Position numbers and translations under genes: made by a program | Notes under the pieces: generated by a model | What the model was told of the DNA's origin: nothing | The model's input: only the letters and a program-made list of their open reading frames with translations | Databases searched by the model: none | Assembly: GCA_024640585.1 (NCBI GenBank) | Contig: JAHEEQ010000002.1 | Span: 1-43,277 of the forward strand | Reading direction: 5' to 3' | DNA from: Micrococcales bacterium | GTDB taxonomy: Bacteria; Actinomycetota; Actinomycetes; S36-B12; UBA5976 | Length of the DNA: 43,277 nt | Shown: one piece after another, positions 15,742 through 27,049 of the stretch | Layout of the letters: each line of letters begins with the position of its first letter | Position numbering within the stretch: the first letter of the stretch is position 1

Positions 15742-17121
15742 ATGGCAACTAGCAAATCAAAGACTAAATCAACTGGCTTCAAATGTGGCGAGTGTGGTTG
15801 GCAAACAACCAAATGGGTCGGCCGCTGCGGCGAATGTCAGGCCTGGGGCACGATTGAGGAAATTGGGGTCACCCACGCCCGCACAGTCGCATCTGGGCAG
15901 GTCTCAGCCCCTGCTACGCCAATTGGTGAGGTAAATGTTGAATTTGCTAAAGCCGAACCAACCGGCATCGATGAATTAGATCGGGTTCTAGGCGGCGGAC
16001 TTGTCCCAGGTTCAGTTGTACTTCTAGCTGGTGAGCCAGGAGTTGGTAAATCCACACTTCTTTTGGAAGTGGCAAGTCAGGCTGGAAATTCTGGAATTTC
16101 ACTTTACATAACTGGCGAAGAATCTGCTGCTCAAGTTCGGTTGCGAGCAGAGCGCATTGGCGCGCTTGCTCCAAACCTTTATCTCGCAAGTGAAACAGAT
16201 TTAGGTGCTGCATTAAGTCATATCGAAAAAGTCAATCCAAAACTTGTGGTTTTAGATTCGGTGCAAACTTTTTCTTCAACCGAAGTTGACGGGCAAGCCG
16301 GCGGGGTAACTCAGGTTCGCGAAGTTGCGGCAAGTTTGATTCGCGTAGCAAAAGAAAAAAGTATCGCAACAATTTTGGTCGGTCACGTCACAAAAGACGG
16401 AACAATCGCAGGTCCTCGAGTTCTCGAACATTTAGTTGATGTGGTGCTGCAAGTTGAAGGAGATCGCCACACTCGACTTCGTTTAGTGCGCGCCGCAAAA
16501 AATCGTTATGGCGCTGCAGATGAAGTTGGCTGTTTTGAATTGAATGACGGCGGAATAATTGGTATTTCCGATCCAAGCGGATTATTTGTTTCCGCTCAAC
16601 ACGAATCAGTAAGCGGAACTTGCCTAACCATGACTGTTGAAGGTACTCGACCGCTGTTGTCTGAAATTCAAGCACTTGTTGCCGCCACGAATGTGCCAAC
16701 ACCAAGGCGTGCGACAGCTGGTCTCGACAACGCGAGGAACGCGATGATTTTGGCAGTTCTTGAAAGAAGGGCTGGACTTTCCTTAAGCAGTCGCGATGTG
16801 CATGTTGCCACAGTAGGTGGCATGAGAATCACTGAACCTGCTGCCGATCTAGCAGTTGCATTAGCCGTAACAAGTGCGGCCCGTGATTTTGCACTGCCAC
16901 ACTCCCTCATCGCTTTAGGGGAAGTTGGGCTGGCCGGTGAAGTGCGACGAATTGCGGGCTTGAGTCGAAGGTTAAGTGAAGCCGCTCGATTGGGTGTCAA
17001 AGATGCGATAGTCCCAGCTAATTCTGGTCCCTATCCAAAAGGTATAAATGTGCATGAAGTGGCCACTCTTCGCGAAGCAATCGCGGTGGCACTGAAATTC
17101 AGCAAAGAAGTGAGTTCTTAG
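15742..17121 (+). CDS. radA: DNA repair protein RadA (Sms)
   Basis: RecA-like ATPase that speeds branch migration in recombinational repair. The 459-residue protein has, in order, a four-cysteine zinc finger (Cys15, Cys18, Cys29, Cys32), Walker [10 protein letters not shown] at residues 98-106, the RadA-specific KNRYG motif near 255, and a Lon-protease-like C-terminal domain. The ATG at 15742 leaves the zinc finger 14 residues in, as usual; an in-frame opening to 15691 would overlap the divergent gene. In many actinobacteria radA is followed by disA; here a 59-residue helix-hairpin-helix gene follows immediately. Confidence 0.94.
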   Translation: MATSKSKTKSTGFKCGECGWQTTKWVGRCGECQAWGTIEEIGVTHARTVASGQVSAPATPIGEVNVEFAKAEPTGIDELDRVLGGGLVPGSVVLLAGEPGVGKSTLLLEVASQAGNSGISLYITGEESAAQVRLRAERIGALAPNLYLASETDLGAALSHIEKVNPKLVVLDSVQTFSSTEVDGQAGGVTQVREVAASLIRVAKEKSIATILVGHVTKDGTIAGPRVLEHLVDVVLQVEGDRHTRLRLVRAAKNRYGAADEVGCFELNDGGIIGISDPSGLFVSAQHESVSGTCLTMTVEGTRPLLSEIQALVAATNVPTPRRATAGLDNARNAMILAVLERRAGLSLSSRDVHVATVGGMRITEPAADLAVALAVTSAARDFALPHSLIALGEVGLAGEVRRIAGLSRRLSEAARLGVKDAIVPANSGPYPKGINVHEVATLREAIAVALKFSKEVSS

Positions 17122-17301
17122 ATGAAACCTGATGAACTTTGGAAGTCGCTTGGTCTTGCCGCACCTGCGCGACGTGCGTTGATCAACGAAAACATCAAAA
17201 CGTTTACAGACCTAAAGAAATACACGAAAACTGACATTGCGGACCTGCACGGAATTGGCCCAAACGCGTTAGTCATCCTGAAACCGTATTTGAAACGATA
17301 A
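17122..17301 (+). CDS. Small helix-hairpin-helix protein, 59 aa
   Basis: An ATG directly abuts the radA stop codon and opens a 59-codon frame ending in TAA at 17301. The product has two helix-hairpin-helix-like halves: LGLAAPARRALINENI and the clearer DIADLHGIGPNALVILKPY, with the hGhGpxA turn typical of non-specific DNA-binding HhH modules. It is probably a basic DNA- or junction-binding protein co-translated with RadA; this is inferred from position. Similar short proteins occur scattered in bacteria, so a role in RadA function is not certain. Confidence 0.75.
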   Translation: MKPDELWKSLGLAAPARRALINENIKTFTDLKKYTKTDIADLHGIGPNALVILKPYLKR

Positions 17302-17313
17302 ATTACGCGGGCT

Positions 17314-17901
17314 ATGGCTCAAAGACCCACACCACAACAACTACTAATTCGCCGATTCTTGGCGGTAGTGATTGTTCTAATTGTGGGGTTTGTGGCAATA
17401 AAACTCACAACTGGAGTTGTCTCGGCAATCTCAAGTGCATTTTCTGGAGATCCTCAACAAACCACAGCTCCAACCAATGCCGCTAATCCAACCAATAAAA
17501 ATAATTTGAATAAATGCAATGACGAAGATATTTCAATCGCGGTTGGCTTTGAGGGCAAGACAAATTTCACAAGTGAAGAAGTGATTGTTATTGACGCGAC
17601 TTTCACTTTAACTGGCAGCGGTACTTGCTTACGAGACATGGGCGCTCGCGCAAATGAAATCTATGTCGTAAATGCAAACAACAAAAAAGTTTGGTCAACC
17701 GACACTTGCCCAGTAAATAACAAAAGCAATTTAGTCGAAATGAATCCTGGTAACACTTACCGCACCACAATCACCTGGGCAGGAAATGTGGATCCAAAAA
17801 CTTGCGGCAATGATGCAAAGCATCTACCAGCCGGTGAATACGGAATCTACGCTTCTAACGGCAACAAAACATCAGAAAGGGCGACCATCACATTTGAGTG
17901 A
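17314..17901 (+). CDS. Membrane-anchored extracellular protein, unknown
   Basis: 195 residues with a positively charged N-tail, one membrane helix at about residues 14-36, a Thr/Asn/Pro-rich linker (about 45-65), then an extracellular beta-rich domain of about 125 residues. The domain has four cysteines (KCND, TCLRD, TCPVN, TCGND) that could form two disulfides, and a C-terminal strand arrangement PAGEYGIYASNG resembling BsuPI/Ig-like domains. No enzymatic motif is seen. It follows the HhH gene by 12 nt on the same strand but shows no functional tie to radA. No clear ribosome site precedes the ATG. Confidence 0.7.
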   Translation: MAQRPTPQQLLIRRFLAVVIVLIVGFVAIKLTTGVVSAISSAFSGDPQQTTAPTNAANPTNKNNLNKCNDEDISIAVGFEGKTNFTSEEVIVIDATFTLTGSGTCLRDMGARANEIYVVNANNKKVWSTDTCPVNNKSNLVEMNPGNTYRTTITWAGNVDPKTCGNDAKHLPAGEYGIYASNGNKTSERATITFE

Positions 17902-17911
17902 TTGGCCGCCC
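17879..17911. terminator. Bidirectional hairpin terminator between the convergent membrane-protein gene and clpC
   Basis: Arms GGGCG-A-CCA-TCAC and GTGA-T-TGG-C-CGCCC pair around the loop ATTTGA, about 12 pairs with one mismatch and one bulge. T-rich sequence follows on the plus side (TATTCTTGAATTT) and TTTCTGATGTTTTG on the minus side. The 5' arm lies inside the last codons of the plus-strand gene, whose stop sits in the loop side of the stem. Confidence 0.6.
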
Positions 17912-17926
17912 TATTCTTGAATTTAA

Positions 17927-20416
<2,490 letters not shown>

Positions 20417-20556
20417 GAGTATTCCCTCCTGAAATGCAGCCTTAAGCCTATTGCCCCAACCTGAAACTTGGCTTGCCCAAATAATTGCCTAATCTCACAA
20501 ATAGGAATGTCTGCCCACTATTTGAAACTGGCAACACTCACGTAACCTGGATTCAT

Positions 20557-20562
20557 TACCTT
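20557..20562 (+). promoter_or_regulatory. -10 box for leaderless ppc transcript
   Basis: TACCTT ends exactly 6 nt before the ppc ATG at 20569. No ribosome site is present between them, so translation probably begins on a leaderless mRNA. Confidence 0.4.
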
Positions 20563-20568
20563 TAGCCC

Positions 20569-23298
20569 ATGTCTGAAATGCCTCTTTCCAAGGACCTGGT
20601 AGATGCGCAACTCCGTGGGGAGATTCGCCGCCTAGCCATGTTCTTGGGTCAAACTCTCATAGAGGTGGAAGGTCAGGAACTCTTCGACAAGGTTGAGCGG
20701 ATGCGCCACCTTGTGCGTGAGAATCCAGAAAAGGCCTCGGTCGAACTTTCAGAACTAAACCTGCATGACGCGATGCGGCTTTCGCGCGCTTTCAGCACCT
20801 ACTTCAACCTAGCAAACGTTGCGGAGCAGGTTTTCCGCGCCAAAGAACTATCCGAGGATCGCATAGCGACTGGTGGCGCACTTTCAAGAGCTGCAAAAAA
20901 CATCAGCGCTGCAAATATTCCCGCTCGAGAAATAGCAACTTGCCTAACTCGCATGAACACTCGACCAGTTTTCACAGCCCACCCAACCGAAGCAGCTCGT
21001 CGAAGTGTTTTGTTGAAAATCCGCCGCATTGCCGATTTGCTGACTCAACCAGAAGACACACATCGCAATCGTCGATTGAAAGAGGCTGTCTCGCTCCTAT
21101 GGCAAACAGATGAACTTCGTTTATCTCGCCCAGAAGTTTTGGACGAAGCCCGAAATGCTTTGTACTTCTTAGATGCATTGTCACAAGGTCCACTCGCTTC
21201 GATTCTTGATGAACTTGAACACGAGATGCAGGAAATTGGCGCTGAATTTCCAGTTGACGCAACCCCTTTGACTTTTGGTTCTTGGATTGGTGGCGATCGT
21301 GATGGAAATCCATTCGTAACTCCAGAAGTAACTTCGCGAGTTATCTCAATGCAACGAGATCATGCAATTCGTAATTTGCTCACGCATCTAGACCGCGTGA
21401 TTGAAGACCTTTCAATTTCCGAACGAATCGTGGATAGCGAAAGAGATGAGTTCTTGTGGAAACAAATCGAAGAAGATTTGAATAACCTACCGGAATTAGA
21501 TCGCCGTTATTTACGAATTAACGCAGAAGAACCTTGGCGACTAAAACTAACTTGTGTGCGCCAAAAGTTGGTTAATACTAGAAGCCGTCTCTCAACTCGT
21601 TCACATCACGTTCTAGGACACGATTACCTAACTAACGAGCAATTGCTTGATGACTTGAATCAAGTGAGTGAATCTCTTTCACGCCTAAGTCACAAGAATG
21701 TCGTGGCAGAAAATATTTTCAAGCGCTTCATTCGTTTAGTTCGGGCAACTGGTTTAAACCTTGCGACCTTGGACGTGCGCGAACATTCTGAAAAACTGCA
21801 TCACACAGTTGCAAATCTTTTAGATGGAAATGCTGACGGTGCTTATTCGAAGATGCCTTTTGCTGACAAGTCAATCGAGTTGACCGCGATTTTGTCCACC
21901 GAAAATGCGCGGGATTTTGACGAGACAAAATTTGATGAAGTTACGCAAGCAACATTCGGCGCTTTTAAAGCCATAGTTGATGTACAAAAGAACTTCGGAA
22001 AATCCGTAGTCGAGACATACATTGTTTCGATGACCAAAAGTGCAGAAGATGTTTTGGCCGCGGCAGCCCTCGGTCGTGAAGCTGGATTAATTGACATCAG
22101 CCGAAACAAGGCAGATATTGGTTTCGCTCCACTTCTAGAAACCGTGGATGAACTGCGTCGCGCAGGAGAAATCCTCGATCAACTTCTTTCAAATCCGGTC
22201 TACCGTCAGTTGGTTCGACTTCGCAAAGACGAACAAGAAGTAATGCTTGGTTATTCTGACAGCAACAAAGATGCGGGTATTACTACTTCACAATGGGAAA
22301 TTCACTTGGCGCAGCGAAATCTGCGCGATGTTGCAGCGCATCACGGTGTGCGTTTGCGCTTGTTCCACGGTCGCGGTGGCACAGTGGGTCGCGGTGGTGG
22401 CCCAACCTTCGAAGCAATCATGTCTCAGCCATGGGGTGTGCTAGATGGCGAAATCAAAATCACCGAACAAGGCGAAGTAATTTCAGACAAATACTTATTA
22501 CCTTCCCTCGCCCGTGCAAACTTGCGCCTAACTTTGGCAGCCGTTTTGGAAGCAACACTTCTGCATCGCCAACCACGTCAGTTTGGTGACGTACTTGACC
22601 GCTGGGATGAAGTGATGCAAACTGCATCAGATTCAGCATTTGCGAAATACCGTCAACTTATTGACGACAAAGAACTTCCGCGTTATTTCGCACTCTCAAC
22701 CCCAGTTGAAGAACTTTCAAATGTACATATGGGTTCACGCCCCGCCCGGCGTCCAGATACTTCTGCTGGCATCGATGGTTTGCGCGCAATTCCTTGGGTT
22801 TTCGGTTGGACTCAGTCCCGTCAGATCGTTCCTGGTTGGTACGGTGTCGGAACTGCGCTGCAAACAGCTCGCGAATCTGGCGCAGGTGAAACACTTAAGC
22901 AGATGTACCAAGAATGGCATTTCTTTAAAAACTTTATTTCGAACGTTGAAATGACTTTGGCCAAAACTGATTTAAATGTTGCAACTCACTACGTGGAAAA
23001 TCTTGTACCGGAAGAATTGCATCGTATTTTTGATGACATCAAAGATGAATACGCGCGTACCGTGCTAGAAATTAAAAAGATTACTGAAGATTTCAGCCTG
23101 CTCGAACACAACCAGCCATTAGCTGCGACTTTACAGGTGCGCGACTTCTACTTATTGCCGCTTCAATTCCTACAAGTTTCACTATTGAAGAGAATTCGCG
23201 CTGAAAGAACTGGCGACGGCCAAAGCGATCCTGATTTGAGTCGAGCGTTGTCATTGACAATCAACGGAATTGCAAACGGTCTAAGAAATACTGGCTGA
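20569..23298 (+). CDS. ppc: Phosphoenolpyruvate carboxylase
   Basis: Carboxylates phosphoenolpyruvate with bicarbonate to oxaloacetate, feeding the TCA cycle and aspartate. The 909-residue protein has the active-site histidine motif FTAHPTEAARRS near residue 137, GGDRDGNPFVT near 240, the lysine/DSNKDAG region GYSDSNKDAG near 560, the glycine-rich FHGRGGTVGRGGGP near 600, and the conserved C-terminus ending NGIANGLRNTG. Length is normal for bacterial enzymes. It starts MSEMPLSK; a second Met four codons in is an alternative. It stands alone, convergent with argA by 1 bp spacing. Confidence 0.96.
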   Translation: MSEMPLSKDLVDAQLRGEIRRLAMFLGQTLIEVEGQELFDKVERMRHLVRENPEKASVELSELNLHDAMRLSRAFSTYFNLANVAEQVFRAKELSEDRIATGGALSRAAKNISAANIPAREIATCLTRMNTRPVFTAHPTEAARRSVLLKIRRIADLLTQPEDTHRNRRLKEAVSLLWQTDELRLSRPEVLDEARNALYFLDALSQGPLASILDELEHEMQEIGAEFPVDATPLTFGSWIGGDRDGNPFVTPEVTSRVISMQRDHAIRNLLTHLDRVIEDLSISERIVDSERDEFLWKQIEEDLNNLPELDRRYLRINAEEPWRLKLTCVRQKLVNTRSRLSTRSHHVLGHDYLTNEQLLDDLNQVSESLSRLSHKNVVAENIFKRFIRLVRATGLNLATLDVREHSEKLHHTVANLLDGNADGAYSKMPFADKSIELTAILSTENARDFDETKFDEVTQATFGAFKAIVDVQKNFGKSVVETYIVSMTKSAEDVLAAAALGREAGLIDISRNKADIGFAPLLETVDELRRAGEILDQLLSNPVYRQLVRLRKDEQEVMLGYSDSNKDAGITTSQWEIHLAQRNLRDVAAHHGVRLRLFHGRGGTVGRGGGPTFEAIMSQPWGVLDGEIKITEQGEVISDKYLLPSLARANLRLTLAAVLEATLLHRQPRQFGDVLDRWDEVMQTASDSAFAKYRQLIDDKELPRYFALSTPVEELSNVHMGSRPARRPDTSAGIDGLRAIPWVFGWTQSRQIVPGWYGVGTALQTARESGAGETLKQMYQEWHFFKNFISNVEMTLAKTDLNVATHYVENLVPEELHRIFDDIKDEYARTVLEIKKITEDFSLLEHNQPLAATLQVRDFYLLPLQFLQVSLLKRIRAERTGDGQSDPDLSRALSLTINGIANGLRNTG

Positions 23299-23299
23299 T

Positions 23300-23821
23300 T
23301 TAAAGAAATCGCAACATGCGAGTGTTGCCGAGCGTATTTGGTTTCACGCGTTCTAGCCCCAACATTTCAGCCACACCTTCGTCATACGACTCGAGCAGTT
23401 GTTCGTATACCTTTACGTCAACTGGTGCGTCATCAATCACTTCAAATCCATGTCGTTGGAAGAATGCAGTTTCAAATGTCAAACAAAATACGCGGCTAAT
23501 CCCAAGTGAGCGGGCGCGATCGAGTAACAATTCCAACATGGTGCCGCCTAAACCTGAATGGCGAATTTCAGGTGAGATTGCCAAGGTGCGGACTTCGGCC
23601 AAGTCTTCCCACATAACGTGCAATGCCCCACAACCAACAACTTGATCATCTTTGATAGCAACTATGAATTCTTGTACTGATTCATAGAGAGTCACCGTTG
23701 GTTTTGCAAGCAATCTTCCATCGCCAGAATATGTGTCAATTAATTTACTAATTCCACGAACATCTTGAGTATTTGCACTACGAATCAAAACACCATTTGG
23801 CAAAGTGATATCTTGTTTCAT
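23300..23821 (-). CDS. argA: Amino-acid N-acetyltransferase (ArgA, Rv2747-type)
   Basis: 173-residue GNAT acetyltransferase matching the short actinobacterial ArgA (Rv2747), which acetylates glutamate or glutamine to enter arginine synthesis. Recognised by TLYESVQEFIVAI, VVGCGALHVMWEDLAEVRT, the acetyl-CoA loop RHSGLGGTMLELLL, FCLTFETAFFQRHGFEVI and the C-terminal VKPNTLGNTRML. It lacks the kinase-like domain of enterobacterial ArgA, as expected for this class. The ATG overlaps the lysS stop by one base, suggesting coupling with lysS; no other arginine genes are near. Confidence 0.88.
   Translation of the reverse strand: MKQDITLPNGVLIRSANTQDVRGISKLIDTYSGDGRLLAKPTVTLYESVQEFIVAIKDDQVVGCGALHVMWEDLAEVRTLAISPEIRHSGLGGTMLELLLDRARSLGISRVFCLTFETAFFQRHGFEVIDDAPVDVKVYEQLLESYDEGVAEMLGLERVKPNTLGNTRMLRFL
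23311..23328 (-). terminator. Weak candidate terminator at the end of argA
   Basis: Minus strand arms GCAACA and TGTTGC around CTCGCA, followed by GATTTCTTT, which includes the argA stop region. Only six pairs and an imperfect T-run, so it may not terminate efficiently. Confidence 0.3.
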
Positions 23822-25329
23822 TAGTTGAGGCGTTCTGGCTTTACCAATGGGAAGAGGATTGTTTCGCGAATTCCAAGTCCTGTAAGCGCCATTAGTAAAC
23901 GATCAATACCCATACCAACGCCACCCATTGGAGGTGCGCCGTATTCAAGTGCGCGAAGGAAGTCTTCGTCCATGCGCATCGCTTCGGCATCTCCACGTGC
24001 AGCCAAAGAAGCTTGCTCAACCAATCGCTGGCGTTGAATTACTGGATCGATTAATTCCGAATAGCCAGTTGCAAGTTCGAAACCATCAACATATAGATCC
24101 CACTTTTCCACTACACCTGGTTCGTAGCGGTGATCGCGTACGAGTGGCGAAGTGTCCACCGGAAAATCACGAACGAAAGTTGGACTATCAAAAGTTGAAA
24201 TTACATAGTGTTCGAAAAGTTCTTCGACGTACTTTCCGTGTACCCAAGTTTTTTCTGGCTTCATGTCCACAGCGGCTGCGAGCTTTTGCAAGTGTTCGAT
24301 TGGAGTCGCTGGAGTTATTTCTTCACCAATAGCTTCTGAAAGGGCTGGGAACATCGAAACCGATTTCCAATCGCCACCAAGATTGTGCACAGTTCCATCT
24401 AGGTGTTTAACTTCTAGAGTTCCACAAACAGCCATCGCTGCATTTTGGATCAATTCGCGAGTGAAGTTGGCCATATCGTTGTAGTCCGCGTATGACTGGT
24501 AGAACTCAAGCATGGCAAATTCAGGAGAGTGAGTTGAGTCCGCACCTTCATTTCGGAAGTTGCGATTGATTTCATATACCCGTTCTATGCCGCCAACTAC
24601 ACATCTCTTCAGGAAAAGTTCAGGTGCGATGCGCAAGAACAGTTCAATATCAAATGCGTTTGAATGAGTTTTGAATGGACGGGCAGCAGCGCCACCATGA
24701 AGGGTTTGCAACATTGGTGTTTCAACTTCAACAAAGTCGTAATTAGAAAAAGTTGTTCGAAGTGATTGCATGACCTTTGGTCGCATTCGAGCCATATCCC
24801 GAGCTTCAGGGCGAACAATCAAATCAACATAGCGTTGACGTACTCGAGTTTCTTCCGACAAAGGTTTATGCGCATTTGGAAGAGGGCGAAGTGCCTTACT
24901 AACCATTTGCCAAGAATCGCAAAGAATCGAAAGTTCACCGCGGCGAGAAGAGATAACTTCACCAGTTACGCCAACAAAGTCTCCGATGTCAACTGTGGAT
25001 TTCCAACCTTCTAGTAATTCTTCGCCGACCTTGTCGAAACTAATCATGGCTTGAATTTCGGTGCCGTCACCATCCCGAAGTGATGCAAAGCAAAGTTTTC
25101 CGGTGTTGCGAACGAAAATTACACGTCCAGAAACCGAATGGATTGCGCCAGTTGTGTCATCTGCATTTAGGTCCGGAAACTGCGCCCGAACTTGGCCAAT
25201 GTTTGCTGTGCGATTGAAATTAACAGGATACGGCTCAACACCTTGCTCGATAAGGCGTTCGCGTTTGGAGTGACGCACCTGCATTTGTTCCGGCAGGTCA
25301 TCAACTTCAGTTTTTGGCGTATCAGTCAC
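23821..25329 (-). CDS. lysS: Lysyl-tRNA synthetase, class II
   Basis: Charges tRNA-Lys. The 502-residue protein has an OB-fold anticodon-binding domain (about residues 60-165), class II motif 2 [20 protein letters not shown] near 255-275, and motif 3 [15 protein letters not shown] near residue 475. It carries no membrane-anchoring MprF-like extension. The start is GTG 25329, placed 6 nt after a TAGGCT -10 box with no ribosome site, so a leaderless mRNA is likely even though coaX lies only 38 bp upstream on the same strand. argA overlaps its stop. Confidence 0.95.
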   Translation of the reverse strand: MTDTPKTEVDDLPEQMQVRHSKRERLIEQGVEPYPVNFNRTANIGQVRAQFPDLNADDTTGAIHSVSGRVIFVRNTGKLCFASLRDGDGTEIQAMISFDKVGEELLEGWKSTVDIGDFVGVTGEVISSRRGELSILCDSWQMVSKALRPLPNAHKPLSEETRVRQRYVDLIVRPEARDMARMRPKVMQSLRTTFSNYDFVEVETPMLQTLHGGAAARPFKTHSNAFDIELFLRIAPELFLKRCVVGGIERVYEINRNFRNEGADSTHSPEFAMLEFYQSYADYNDMANFTRELIQNAAMAVCGTLEVKHLDGTVHNLGGDWKSVSMFPALSEAIGEEITPATPIEHLQKLAAAVDMKPEKTWVHGKYVEELFEHYVISTFDSPTFVRDFPVDTSPLVRDHRYEPGVVEKWDLYVDGFELATGYSELIDPVIQRQRLVEQASLAARGDAEAMRMDEDFLRALEYGAPPMGGVGMGIDRLLMALTGLGIRETILFPLVKPERLN

Positions 25330-25335
25330 GGGTAG

Positions 25336-25341
25336 AGCCTA
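25336..25341 (-). promoter_or_regulatory. -10 box for leaderless lysS transcript
   Basis: Minus strand TAGGCT is followed by the 6-nt spacer CTACCC and then the GTG start. The 38-bp coaX-lysS gap contains no ribosome site. Confidence 0.45.
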
Positions 25342-25367
25342 CCTAGAGACAGAATGCAGATTTGAGA

Positions 25368-26129
25368 TTACCCAAGATTGCGTTCGAAAACCATCCGTAA
25401 ACCGTGCAGAGTCAAGTCTGGATTGTGATGCGTAATTGTGTGCGATTCGCTAACCACAATTGATGCCAATCCACCTGTTGCAATAACGGCTTTTACTGGT
25501 TCGCCTAATTCTGCGATGATGCGCTCGACTAATCCGTCCACTTGCCCAGCGAATCCGTAGATTGCACCGGATTGCAATGCCTCGACGGTATTTTTACCGA
25601 TCACATTCTTTGGCTTTACCAATTCAACTTTGCGCAATTGTGCTGCGCGCGATGCAAGAGCTTCAATTGAAATTTCAACGCCTGGGGCTAATGCGCCTCC
25701 GAGAAATTCACCTTTTGCTGAAATCACATCAAGGTTTGTTGAGGTTCCGAAATCAACCACAATCGCAGGACCGCCATAAATCGCAAATGCTGCCAATGTG
25801 TTTACTATGCGATCGGCTCCTACCTCTTTTGGATTGTCCGTTAAAACCGGTACTCCAGTTTTTGTGCCTGGCTCAACAACTACATGTGGAACGTCAGAAA
25901 AATATTTTTGTAACATCGTACGCATTTCGCGCAAAACTGCTGGCACAGTTGAGCACAAGGCAATTCCATTGATTTCCGAAGTGTCTGCAAGTAAACCTTG
26001 AAATTTCAACGCTAATTCATCAGCAGTAGTTCGCGCATCGGTTGCAATTCGAAAAGATTCAACTAGCTTTTCACCATCAAATATACCTAAGACAATATTT
26101 GTGTTTCCGACATCAATGCAAAGCAACAT
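25368..26129 (-). CDS. coaX: Type III pantothenate kinase CoaX
   Basis: Phosphorylates pantothenate, the first step of CoA synthesis. The 253-residue protein shows the ASKHA-fold phosphate loop LCIDVGNTNIVLG at the N-terminus, the central PKEVGADRIVN with the catalytic Asp, and the second nucleotide motif VVDFGTSTNLDVI. Its ATG overlaps the nadC stop by one base (TAATG). The same operon holds panC and a DUF2520 gene, so pantothenate synthesis and use are linked with NAD synthesis genes. Type III kinases are insensitive to CoA feedback, a known family property. Confidence 0.93.
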   Translation of the reverse strand: MLLCIDVGNTNIVLGIFDGEKLVESFRIATDARTTADELALKFQGLLADTSEINGIALCSTVPAVLREMRTMLQKYFSDVPHVVVEPGTKTGVPVLTDNPKEVGADRIVNTLAAFAIYGGPAIVVDFGTSTNLDVISAKGEFLGGALAPGVEISIEALASRAAQLRKVELVKPKNVIGKNTVEALQSGAIYGFAGQVDGLVERIIAELGEPVKAVIATGGLASIVVSESHTITHHNPDLTLHGLRMVFERNLG

Positions 26130-27049
26130 TAGTTTGCCTCCAAGGTAAACATGTCAGCACCGATGTCCAAAATCTTTGATGAATGTGTGATCGCACCAAC
26201 CGCTAAGTAATCAACTCCAGTTTCTGCATATGCACGTGCTACTTCAAGGGTTAGACCACCGCTTGCTTCTAGTTTCGCGCGATTCGCATTCAAAGCTACA
26301 GCCTGTTTCACTTCATCAACGCTGAAATTATCCAATAAAACTAGATCTGCACCAGCAGCAATTACTTCTTGCAATTGGTCTATTGAATCAACTTCAACTT
26401 CTACAGCTAAATCTGGAAACTTCTTCCGAACCGCTTCAAACGCATGAACTACGCCACCGGCGGCAACAATGTGATTGTCTTTCACTAGAGCCGCATCTGA
26501 CAAAGACATTCGGTGGTTCGTGCCACCACCGCAAACAACTGCATATTTCTCAACCCGGCGAAGTCCTGGCGTGGTCTTGCGAGTGTCTCTGACCTTTGCA
26601 CCAGTCCCCGCTAGAGCCTTAACCCACTCATGTGTTGTGGTAGCAATTCCAGATAAGTGACAAAGCAGATTTAGTGCGGTTCGTTCTGCAGTTAATAATG
26701 CAAATGTTGGACCAACAATTTTTATGATCACATCGCCGGCATTTACTGGCATTCCATCTGCAACTTGAATTTCCACTTCTGCTTCGTACTGGGAAACCAA
26801 ATCAAATACCGCAGCTGCAATTGTTCCGCCAGCTACCATTCCAGATTGACGAGCACGTAATTCCATGACTGATTTTTGTGAACTTGGAATCGTGGCCGCG
26901 GTTGTTACATCAACACCACCATCTAAATCTTCCGCTAGAGCGCGCTTGATCAAATCCATAATTTCGTCAAGGTTGTGACCTTGTGCGCGAAGTGGCACTG
27001 CGTAATCCGTGCCAATCACACTTGGCAACCAATGTGGGGTTTTTGCCAT
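26129..27049 (-). CDS. nadC: Nicotinate-nucleotide pyrophosphorylase (quinolinate phosphoribosyltransferase) NadC
   Basis: Converts quinolinate and PRPP to nicotinate mononucleotide. The product from ATG 27049 is 306 residues; this ATG overlaps the nadB stop by one base, and a longer opening to 27148 would lie inside nadB. Signatures include LAEDLDGGVDVTT, ERTALNLLCHLSGIAT, RDTRKTTPGLRR, GGGTNHRMSLSDAALVKDNH and the C-terminal ASGGLTLEVARAYAETGVD. It lies between nadB and coaX with one-base overlaps on both sides, so strictly one operon. Confidence 0.94.
   Translation of the reverse strand: MAKTPHWLPSVIGTDYAVPLRAQGHNLDEIMDLIKRALAEDLDGGVDVTTAATIPSSQKSVMELRARQSGMVAGGTIAAAVFDLVSQYEAEVEIQVADGMPVNAGDVIIKIVGPTFALLTAERTALNLLCHLSGIATTTHEWVKALAGTGAKVRDTRKTTPGLRRVEKYAVVCGGGTNHRMSLSDAALVKDNHIVAAGGVVHAFEAVRKKFPDLAVEVEVDSIDQLQEVIAAGADLVLLDNFSVDEVKQAVALNANRAKLEASGGLTLEVARAYAETGVDYLAVGAITHSSKILDIGADMFTLEAN

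Noticed and set aside
20417..20568. ClgR, CtsR or HspR operator between clpC and ppc
   Set aside because: No sequence close enough to the known palindromes could be found on either strand.
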